A stretch of 64,000 bases of DNA from Bog-473 sp963750075 (GTDB lineage Bacteria > Actinomycetota > Acidimicrobiia > Acidimicrobiales > RAAP-2), in the NCBI GenBank assembly GCA_963750075.1, contig CAVVPG010000001.1, forward strand, positions 1,178,001-1,242,000, given 5' to 3'. A model generated the notes under the pieces. The model worked only from the letters and a program-made list of their open reading frames with translations, did no database searches and was not told the DNA's origin. Of this stretch, positions 57,658 to 64,000 are shown piece by piece. How positions within the stretch are numbered: the stretch's first letter is position 1; every line of letters begins with the position of its first letter. The position numbers and the translations under genes are program-made.

Positions 57658-58407
57658 ATGCCCGCCTCCCACGTCGTGCTGATCGTCCTGGCGGGGGTCG
57701 GCGCCGGCATCTTCAACGGCGTGGCCGGCGGCGGCAGCCTGATCTCCTTCCCGATCCTGCTCGGGCTGGGCTACCCGGCCCTGACGGCGAACATCACGAA
57801 CACGGTCGGGATCTGGCCCGGCTACCTCGCCTCGGCCGCGGGCTACCGCCGCGAGATCGGGGACCAGGCCCACCGGCTGGCCCGGCTCAGCCCCATTGCC
57901 CTGGCCGGCGGGATCGCCGGGGCGCTCCTCCTGCTCACGACGTCCCAGGCGACCTTCGACGCCGTGGTGCCCTGGCTCGTGCTGGGGGCCGCCGCGCTCT
58001 TCGCCCTCCAGCCGGTGCTGCGGCGTGCCCTGGACCGGGGCTCGGCCCACCCCCGCACGCGGCCCGCGCTCCTGGTGCTGGGTGTGTTCGGGGCCTCGGT
58101 CTACGGCGGCTACTTCGGCGCCGCCATGGGCGTGATGTTCCTGGCCGTCCTCGGTCTCGCCCTGCCCGTGTCCCTCGCCCACACGAGCGGGCTGCGCGCC
58201 GTGCTCTCCATGATCGTCAACGGCATCGCCGCCGTCGTCTTCATCATCCACGGCGGCCTGGCCTGGGAGGCCGTCGGGCTGCTCGCCGCCGGCAGCCTCG
58301 TCGGGGGGTATGTGGGCGCCCGTCTCGCCCTCGCCCTTCCCGCGCCGGCGCTACGCGCCGTGGTCGTGGTGATCGGCGTCGGGACCGCCGTCAAGTTGTT
58401 GGTGTGA
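57658..58407 (+). CDS. TauE/SafE-family membrane permease
   Basis: The 249-residue protein has seven to eight hydrophobic segments and the internal duplication of the family. The N-terminal half carries GAGIFNGVAGGGSLISFPILLGLGYPALTANITNTVGIWPGYL, and the C-terminal half GVFGASVYGGYFGAAMGVMFLAVLGLALP followed by SLVGGYVGARLALALP. TauE/SafE proteins export or import sulfonates, sulfite or other small anions. The substrate here is unknown. It is divergent from the surface-protein gene and convergent on the oxoprolinase operon, with only six bases between the stops. Confidence 0.9.
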   Translation: MPASHVVLIVLAGVGAGIFNGVAGGGSLISFPILLGLGYPALTANITNTVGIWPGYLASAAGYRREIGDQAHRLARLSPIALAGGIAGALLLLTTSQATFDAVVPWLVLGAAALFALQPVLRRALDRGSAHPRTRPALLVLGVFGASVYGGYFGAAMGVMFLAVLGLALPVSLAHTSGLRAVLSMIVNGIAAVVFIIHGGLAWEAVGLLAAGSLVGGYVGARLALALPAPALRAVVVVIGVGTAVKLLV

Positions 58408-58413
58408 CGCGCC

Positions 58414-60087
58414 TCAGCCCGCCGTCAGCGGGAAACGGCCGATGACGGCACCGTCGAGGACGCGCCGGCGGGCCCGCCACGCCGCGTCCGCCTCGTCGGG
58501 GGCGATCGGGACGAGGCGTAGCCGCGTGCCCGGCGCGCACTGGCCGAGCAACCCGTGGTCGGCCGAGGCCACCACTGCCAGCACCGGGTACCCGCCGAGG
58601 GTGGCGTGGTCGGGCATGAGAATGACGGGGTCGCCGCCGGGCGGCAGTTGCACCGCACCGGTCACCATCCCCTGCGAGTCGAGCTCGCCCCCCTGTTCGG
58701 ACCGTCGCGGCGCGGCGCCCACCGCGGCACGCAGCCGGATGCCGACGCGGTTGCTGTCGCTCTCCACGCAGAACAGCGCGGCGGCCAGCCGCTCCAGCGC
58801 GCCCGGCTCGAACCACTCGGGGTGGGGTCCCGGCACGACGCGCAGCTCCAGGATTCCGCCGGCCTCGACCTCGCTCGCCGCGCCCGGTTCGAGGTGGTCG
58901 CCGAGCGGCGGCGCCCAGGGCCCCGCCCAGACGAGCTGTCCCGCCCTCAGGGGGCCGGCGCCCAGCCCGCACAGCTCGTCGCTGGCGCTGCTCCCGAACG
59001 GCGCGGGCCCGAGGACGCCGCCGGCGACGGCCACGTAGGTACGACAGCCCCGCGCCAGGCGTCCGACCTCGAGCACCTGGCCGCCCGCGAGCGGCAGGAC
59101 CCGGCCGGCAGGGACCGGCGCGCCGTCCACCCGCACCTCGGGGGCCGCGCCCACCACGGCGACGTGGCACAGGGCCCGGCCGCGCAGGCGCGCGCCGCCC
59201 CCGATGAGCTCCAGCGCCCCCGACGAGGGCGCGTTGCCGACCAGGCGGTTCGCCAGGGCGAACGACACCGGGTCGGCCGGCCCCGCCGACGGTACGCCGA
59301 CGGCGGCCACGCCACGCCGCCCCCCGTCCTGCACCACCGCGCGCAGACCCGGCGCCACCACCTCGAGGACGGGACGCGCCACGGCGGGCGGCACCCAGGC
59401 CGGGGCGGCGATCGGCTCGGGCTCGGTCCGGTCGCCGGGGCCCGCCACGGTGAGGCGCACCTCGTCGCCGGGGGCCAACCGCGCGTACGGAGGCCGCGCC
59501 GGCGAGAACAGGGAGACGCCGGTGCGACCGACGAGCTGCCACCCGCCGGGCGACGCCGCCGGGTACACGGCCGCGTGCCCGTCGGCCAGCGCCAGGGAGC
59601 CCGCAGGGACCTGGGGGCGCGGGTGTGCTCGCCTGGGTACGGCGCGCAAGGGTTCCGCAAGCCCGTCGAGGTAGGCGAAGCCGGGAGAGAAGCCCACGAC
59701 GGCCACGGTCAGCGGCCGCTCCGTCAGCTGCGCCACCACCGCGTCGGGGGCGCAGCCCGCCGACGCGGCCACCTCGGGCAGATCGGGCCCGTCGAAGGTG
59801 CACGGGATGGTGAGGCGCCGACCGACTCGGTCCGCCGTGCCGGGGGCCGCGCCGTCGGAGGCGACACGCGCCGCGACGGCGCGCACCGGCTCGATCTCCG
59901 CGTCGGGATCGGCCAGGAGCACGGCGACCGCGGCGAACCCGCACACGATCTCGACCTCGCCCACGTCGATGAGCGCCGCCTCGAGCGCCCGCCCCAGCGT
60001 GCGGCCGGCGGCCGGGTCGGCCGCCCCGATCAGGAGGGCGCGGTCACCGAGGCGGCGCACCTCCCCGACGGGGACGGAGCGCGTCAT
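58414..60087 (-). CDS. 5-oxoprolinase subunits B and C fused (KipI-KipA type)
   Basis: The 557-residue protein is a fusion of PxpB (about 1-245, allophanate-hydrolase-1 type, with CGFAAVAVLL, IPCTFDGPDLPEVA, VVGFSPGFAYLDGL and YPAASPGGWQLVGRT) and PxpC (about 270-550, allophanate-hydrolase-2 type, with VQDGGRRGVAAVGVPSAGPADPVSFALANRLVGN, ESDSNRVGIRL and MPDHATLGGYPVLAVV). Together with PxpA it cleaves 5-oxoproline to glutamate using ATP. The start overlaps the pxpA stop by four bases (ATGA). A fused PxpBC is known from other bacteria, and it assures fixed stoichiometry. Confidence 0.93.
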   Translation of the reverse strand: MTRSVPVGEVRRLGDRALLIGAADPAAGRTLGRALEAALIDVGEVEIVCGFAAVAVLLADPDAEIEPVRAVAARVASDGAAPGTADRVGRRLTIPCTFDGPDLPEVAASAGCAPDAVVAQLTERPLTVAVVGFSPGFAYLDGLAEPLRAVPRRAHPRPQVPAGSLALADGHAAVYPAASPGGWQLVGRTGVSLFSPARPPYARLAPGDEVRLTVAGPGDRTEPEPIAAPAWVPPAVARPVLEVVAPGLRAVVQDGGRRGVAAVGVPSAGPADPVSFALANRLVGNAPSSGALELIGGGARLRGRALCHVAVVGAAPEVRVDGAPVPAGRVLPLAGGQVLEVGRLARGCRTYVAVAGGVLGPAPFGSSASDELCGLGAGPLRAGQLVWAGPWAPPLGDHLEPGAASEVEAGGILELRVVPGPHPEWFEPGALERLAAALFCVESDSNRVGIRLRAAVGAAPRRSEQGGELDSQGMVTGAVQLPPGGDPVILMPDHATLGGYPVLAVVASADHGLLGQCAPGTRLRLVPIAPDEADAAWRARRRVLDGAVIGRFPLTAG

Positions 60088-60857
60088 GCATGCGCCGGCG
60101 CGACCACGTCGATGCCCGAGTCCGCCATGGCCTGACGGACAGCCGTGGCGATGGCCACGGCACCGTGGGAGTCCGAGTGGACGCACAACGTGTCCACCCA
60201 ACGCGTCAGCACGCTGCCGTCGTTGGCCACCACCGCACCGCGGGCGAGACTCAGGGCCTGCGCGGCGGCCTCCCTGGGATCGGACAGCACCGCGCCGGCG
60301 TTGTCGCGATCGGCCAGGCTCCCGTCAGGGCGGTAGACCCGGTCGCAGAACCCCTCCTCGCAGGTCGGCACCCCGTCGCGCAGCGCCATGGCCGTCGCCC
60401 GGCAACCCGACGGCAGCACCAGCGTCGGGCCGTCTCCCCAGCCGTCGCGCACCACGTCGCGCAGGGTCTCGTACATCGCTCCTCCCTTGGCCACCTCCGC
60501 GTACAGCGCCCCGTGCGCCTTCACCGAGACCATCGCGGTGCCGGCCGATCGGCAGGCGCGGTCCAAGGCCCGCAACTGCTCGCTCAACGAAGCGCGCAGC
60601 TCGCCGCGGTCGATCTCCACCGGTCGGCGGCCGAACCCGTCGCGGTCCGGATAGGAAGGGTGGGCCCCGACCCGGACCGAGTGCTCCAGCGCGGCCGCCA
60701 CCGTCGCCGCCATGGACGCTTCGTCACCCGAGTGCCCGCCGCAGGCGATGTGCACGGTGGTGACCAACCCGAGCAGCGCGCGTTCGACCTCGACCCCGGC
60801 CGCGTCGGTGGCCTCGCCCACGTCGGCGTTCAGGTCGATGGTCCGTTTCGGCGCCAC
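60084..60857 (-). CDS. pxpA: 5-oxoprolinase subunit A (LamB/YcsF family)
   Basis: The 257-residue protein begins APKRTIDLNADVGE and continues VTTVHIACGGHSGDEASM, VRVGAHPSYPDRDGFGRR, VKAHGALYAEVAKGG and CVHSDSHGAV, the standard PxpA sequence. With PxpB and PxpC it hydrolyses 5-oxoproline, a damage product of glutamate and glutamine metabolism. A GTG start is used. The gene lies four bases after the Lhr stop and overlaps the pxpBC fusion, so all three genes are probably one transcription unit. Confidence 0.95.
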   Translation of the reverse strand: MAPKRTIDLNADVGEATDAAGVEVERALLGLVTTVHIACGGHSGDEASMAATVAAALEHSVRVGAHPSYPDRDGFGRRPVEIDRGELRASLSEQLRALDRACRSAGTAMVSVKAHGALYAEVAKGGAMYETLRDVVRDGWGDGPTLVLPSGCRATAMALRDGVPTCEEGFCDRVYRPDGSLADRDNAGAVLSDPREAAAQALSLARGAVVANDGSVLTRWVDTLCVHSDSHGAVAIATAVRQAMADSGIDVVAPAHA

Positions 60858-60861
60858 GGGC

Positions 60862-63800
60862 TTACCCCGCCTCGAGGTGGTCCACCACGATGCCGTCGCG
60901 GTAGACCACGCGCTGGTTGCGCCGGGTCGGCACGCGGGCCCCGGCGATGATGGAGCCGGTCATGTTGAGCGGGTCCGCCCCGGCCACGACGACCTGCTCG
61001 CCGTCAGCGGCGCGGCGGTGCACCGCCAGCAGCGCCTCGAAGGCCTCGGGCAGCGCGTACTGCTCACCGGAGAGCCCGGCCACGAACCGGCCCCCGAGCG
61101 CGACGCCACGCGCCTCGAGGCGGCGCAACGCCCACACGACCTCGCGCCAGGGGACCTTGAAGGACTCCCGGCCCCAGACCTCCCAGGCCACTACGCCCCA
61201 GCGCAGGAGCATCTGCTGCGCCACCCACTCGGCCAGCTCCTCGTTGCCCGGCAGGAGCACCCCGTCACCGACTGCGGGGGTCCCGAGCACCTCGGGCCCG
61301 GGCAGGAGCGACCACCGCCCCTCCCCGATGCCGGTGCCGGCGGGGGCGCGGCGGCGGGCCAGCCGGCCCGAGGGGCGCCGCACGGTCCGGGTCCGCCAGC
61401 GGTCGCGCGCCGAGAGCAGCGAGCGCACGGCCGAAAAGGCGTCGGCGGTCACGAGGCCGCGCGCGACCAGGTCCCACAGGCCCTCGTCCACCTCTGCCGG
61501 CAGGCGCCCGGTCAGAGGTGAGAGCTCGGGTCGGAAGCAGGCACCGCGCGTCCGCAGGGCGGCCAGCACGTCGGCCGCCGCGCCCACCTCGGGCTCGGAC
61601 GCGACGGCCCCGGCCCGCACGGCGCGCAGGATCGTCACCAGGTCGTCGCGCACGGCGAACGCGAGCGGGGTCGCCGGCGAGGGCGAGCCGCTGCGCCCGG
61701 GCCGCTCGGGCCGAGGGGTGAGGCGCCCCCACACGACCTCCCCCGAGAGGCACAGCTCGTCGAGCCAACGGGGGTCGTAGCCGGTGACCCGGGCCGGGAG
61801 GATCTGCGCCTCCCACTCGGCCGCCGGTGCCTCGATCCCGGCCAGCTGCTCGAGCACCTGGAGCAGCCCGGCCCGTCCCTCCACCCGGCTGTCGGGTGTG
61901 GCGTGCTGCCAGTGGGTCAGGAAGCGCACGTAGTCGGCGATCGGCACGGCCTCGACCATGCCGCGGCGCCGGCTGCGGCTGGCACCGTGCAGGCGCACCA
62001 GGAGGTTGCGGGCGCACCAGCGCCCGTCGGGCAGCTCGATGGCGGAGCCTTTGGCCTCGAGCCGAGCCAGCGCGGTGCGTGCGCGCGCCGCCGACAGCGG
62101 CGCCCCCAGCGGGGCCCCGGCGGGCAGCGGCGCGTCCGCCACCAGCCGCTCGACCGTGACCGGGCCCGCCAGCTGGAGGTGGCCGGCGATGCAGGCGGCC
62201 GCAGCGTCATCGTCCGCACCGAGCGACGCGGCCTCGTCCCGGCGCTCGGTCGCGACCCAGCACCCGTCGAGCAGCCCGGCCCGGCCGGCGCCGGCCAGCG
62301 TGCCGTACCACTCGGTCCATTCCGGGGTGGGCCGGGCCGCCACCAGCGAGAGCAAGAGGTCGTGCAGCTCGTCGGGGTCGCGCGGGCGCGGGCGGACCTG
62401 GTCGAGCACCGCCGCCACCGCGTCGGGGTGGAGCGCCGCCAGCTCCGCCGCCGGCACCGGGAGCCCGTCGGGGCCGAGCTGGCCGAGCCCGCGGCGCAGC
62501 GAGAGCGCCCGGGTGCGCCGCTCCTCGAGCGGCGCGTCGTCGAGATAGGTGAAGGGACGCCCGCTCAAGATGGCGTGCGCGAAGGGCGAGGGCTCGGAGG
62601 ACTCGACCGTGTGCACCTCGATCGCGCCCGACTCGACCTTGGACCACATGTCGACGAGGCCCTCCACCGAGAGCCCTTCGTGCAGGCAGTCGTCGACCGT
62701 CTGGCGGGCCAACACGTGGTCCGGCACGCCGACCGGCCCGGGCGGCGCGTTCTCCTGGCAGGCGGCCAGGCCCGGCCACACGGCAGCCAGCAGGTCGTCC
62801 GCCTCCATCCGCTGCAGGTGGATGGGGCGGCGCTTCCCGCCGTTCATGCGGGGGAGCACGAGGGCGCGGTTGAGGTTCCAGCGCCAGCGCGCGCCGAGCA
62901 TCGGGTGGGGCAGCACGGCCTGGGTCAGCACCTCGGGCGCCTTGGCGCTCGAGAGCATCGCCTGCACGCGTGTGAGCGGGAAGCTGTGCTGGGGCCCGAG
63001 CGAGAGCACGACGGTGTCGTCGTCCGCCGCAGCCTGGAGCTCGAAGTCGAAGGAGACGCAGAACCGCTTGCGCAGCGCCAGGCCGAGCGCGCGGTTGATC
63101 CGCCCGCCGAAGGGGGCATGGATGATCAGCTGCGATCCCTCGCTCTCGTCGAAGCAGCGCTCCACCACGACGCGCTCGCGCGTCGGCAGGTGCCCGAGCG
63201 CCTGGAGGCCGGCGGCGCAATAGGCCACGACCTGCTGCGCCACCTCGGCGGAGACGCCGGCTCGCTCCCGCACGAAGGCGCGGGCCCCGTCGCCGTCGCC
63301 GGCGCGCAAGAGCGGCTCGAGCCCGGCGCGCAGGTCGCTCACCGCCTCGGACAGCTCGGCCGTGCGGGCCGGCGCCTCACCCAACCAGAACGGGATGGTC
63401 GGCGGCAGGTCGCCGGCGTCGTGCACCCGGACCGTGCCGACCTCGACCTTGGCCACCCGCCACGAGTGCGTCCCGAGCAGGAAGATGTCCCCCGCCGTCG
63501 CCTCGACCGCGAAGTCCTCGTGGACCGAGCCGACGGTCACCCCCTCGGGGTCGAGCACGACGCGGTAGTCGCCCGTCTCGGGAATGGCGCCCCCGCCCGT
63601 CAGCGCAGCGAGGCGGGCGCCCCGCCGCGCCCGCAGGCGGCCGTTCACTGCATCGTGGTGCAGGTGCGCCCCCCGGCGGCCACGACCCGTCTCGATCCCC
63701 CAGCTCGCCAACGCCACGACGTCGTCGAAGTCCTGGCGGTCCACCTCGGCGTACGGCGCCGCCTGCCTGGTCAGGGCCCACAGCGCCTCGACCTCGCACT

Positions 63801-64000
63801 CGTCGCGGGAGGCCACCTCCGCCACCAGCTGCTGGGTCAGGACGTCCAAGGGGGCGACGGGGGGCTCGAGCAGGTCGAGCCTGCCGTCGCGCACGGCGGC
63901 CAGGAGGGCGGTGCACTCGACCAGCTCGTCGCGCGTGGTCGGGTACAGGCGCCCGGCGGGCGTCCCGTCCCGGTGGTGGTTGGCGCGGCCCACGCGCTGG
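60862..64000 (-). CDS. lhr: Lhr-family ATP-dependent helicase, 3' part (5' end outside window)
   Basis: The frame enters from the right edge inside helicase motif VI (QRVGRANHH) and runs 1046 codons to the stop. After the helicase core come the winged-helix region and the long C-terminal Lhr-CTD. Landmarks are TQQLVAEVASRDECEVEALWALTRQAAPYAEVDRQDFDDVVALA, ETGDYRVVLDPEGVTVGSVHEDFAVEATAGDIFLLGTHSWRV and ECCFDESEGSQLIIHAPFGGRIN-like RVVVERCFDESEGSQLI then GGRINRALGLALRKRF. Full Lhr proteins have about 1500 residues, so roughly the N-terminal third is missing here. Lhr unwinds DNA or RNA-DNA hybrids and is DNA-damage-inducible in mycobacteria. Confidence 0.93.
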   Translation of the reverse strand, partial: QRVGRANHHRDGTPAGRLYPTTRDELVECTALLAAVRDGRLDLLEPPVAPLDVLTQQLVAEVASRDECEVEALWALTRQAAPYAEVDRQDFDDVVALASWGIETGRGRRGAHLHHDAVNGRLRARRGARLAALTGGGAIPETGDYRVVLDPEGVTVGSVHEDFAVEATAGDIFLLGTHSWRVAKVEVGTVRVHDAGDLPPTIPFWLGEAPARTAELSEAVSDLRAGLEPLLRAGDGDGARAFVRERAGVSAEVAQQVVAYCAAGLQALGHLPTRERVVVERCFDESEGSQLIIHAPFGGRINRALGLALRKRFCVSFDFELQAAADDDTVVLSLGPQHSFPLTRVQAMLSSAKAPEVLTQAVLPHPMLGARWRWNLNRALVLPRMNGGKRRPIHLQRMEADDLLAAVWPGLAACQENAPPGPVGVPDHVLARQTVDDCLHEGLSVEGLVDMWSKVESGAIEVHTVESSEPSPFAHAILSGRPFTYLDDAPLEERRTRALSLRRGLGQLGPDGLPVPAAELAALHPDAVAAVLDQVRPRPRDPDELHDLLLSLVAARPTPEWTEWYGTLAGAGRAGLLDGCWVATERRDEAASLGADDDAAAACIAGHLQLAGPVTVERLVADAPLPAGAPLGAPLSAARARTALARLEAKGSAIELPDGRWCARNLLVRLHGASRSRRRGMVEAVPIADYVRFLTHWQHATPDSRVEGRAGLLQVLEQLAGIEAPAAEWEAQILPARVTGYDPRWLDELCLSGEVVWGRLTPRPERPGRSGSPSPATPLAFAVRDDLVTILRAVRAGAVASEPEVGAAADVLAALRTRGACFRPELSPLTGRLPAEVDEGLWDLVARGLVTADAFSAVRSLLSARDRWRTRTVRRPSGRLARRRAPAGTGIGEGRWSLLPGPEVLGTPAVGDGVLLPGNEELAEWVAQQMLLRWGVVAWEVWGRESFKVPWREVVWALRRLEARGVALGGRFVAGLSGEQYALPEAFEALLAVHRRAADGEQVVVAGADPLNMTGSIIAGARVPTRRNQRVVYRDGIVVDHLEAG

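Overview
The window is a GC-rich chromosomal segment from an actinobacterium. The evidence is frequent GTG starts with strong Shine-Dalgarno sites, the rimO-pgsA-cinA order, a mycobacteria-like DevR/DevS pair and a LexA box of the actinobacterial type. Deep-branching Acidimicrobiia or a relative is my best guess. That placement is inference, because no rRNA or other strong phylogenetic marker beyond recA is present.

Layout. Positions 1-9.4 kb hold a DUF3048 tail, a methyltransferase, recA interrupted by a homing-endonuclease intein and preceded by a LexA box, two paralogous secreted proteins, a macro-domain protein and a two-gene glycosyltransferase operon. Positions 9.5-15.4 kb hold an OmpR-type two-component system, cinA, pgsA, rimO and tRNA-Ser(GCT). 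Positions 15.35-20.7 kb look like two stacked insertions at that tRNA: the tRNA 5' half plus its upstream region recurs at 18.2 kb and, degenerate, at 20.6 kb. The cargo is a large repeat-built exported protein, a small secreted protein, a WD40 remnant and an IS21 istB remnant.

Positions 20.7-27.6 kb hold a divergent locus. A ctaG-sco-membrane protein operon faces blaI-M56 peptidase-PQQ protein across a perfect BlaI/CopY-type operator, which suggests regulated copper delivery or oxidase assembly. Positions 28-37.6 kb hold an MFS exporter, an NRAMP-like transporter, a sulfatase, a CoA-transferase, a CBS protein and a LolD/FtsX-type ABC pair.

Positions 37.6-50.1 kb form the most interesting block. 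It contains orthologues of the mycobacterial dormancy regulator DevR/DosR and of a heme-GAF sensor DevS/DosS. Around them are three universal stress proteins, an acetyltransferase/deacetylase pair, aldehyde and alcohol dehydrogenases, a DUF1918 protein, a two-domain kinase like mycobacterial Rv2004c, an XRE-PPOX fusion and several tiny genes. Six near-identical palindromes of the form AGGGCCGAAGGTCC, plus one GGGACCTAAGTCC variant, lie in the promoters. I read this as a compact hypoxia/dormancy regulon.

Positions 50.2-64 kb hold a Nudix hydrolase, a CYTH-CHAD protein, an EthD-like protein, a surface-protein/sortase cluster, a TauE/SafE permease, 5-oxoprolinase subunits (pxpA and a pxpB-pxpC fusion) and the 3' part of an Lhr-type helicase running off the right edge. 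No rRNA, CRISPR array, integrase or intact IS was seen.
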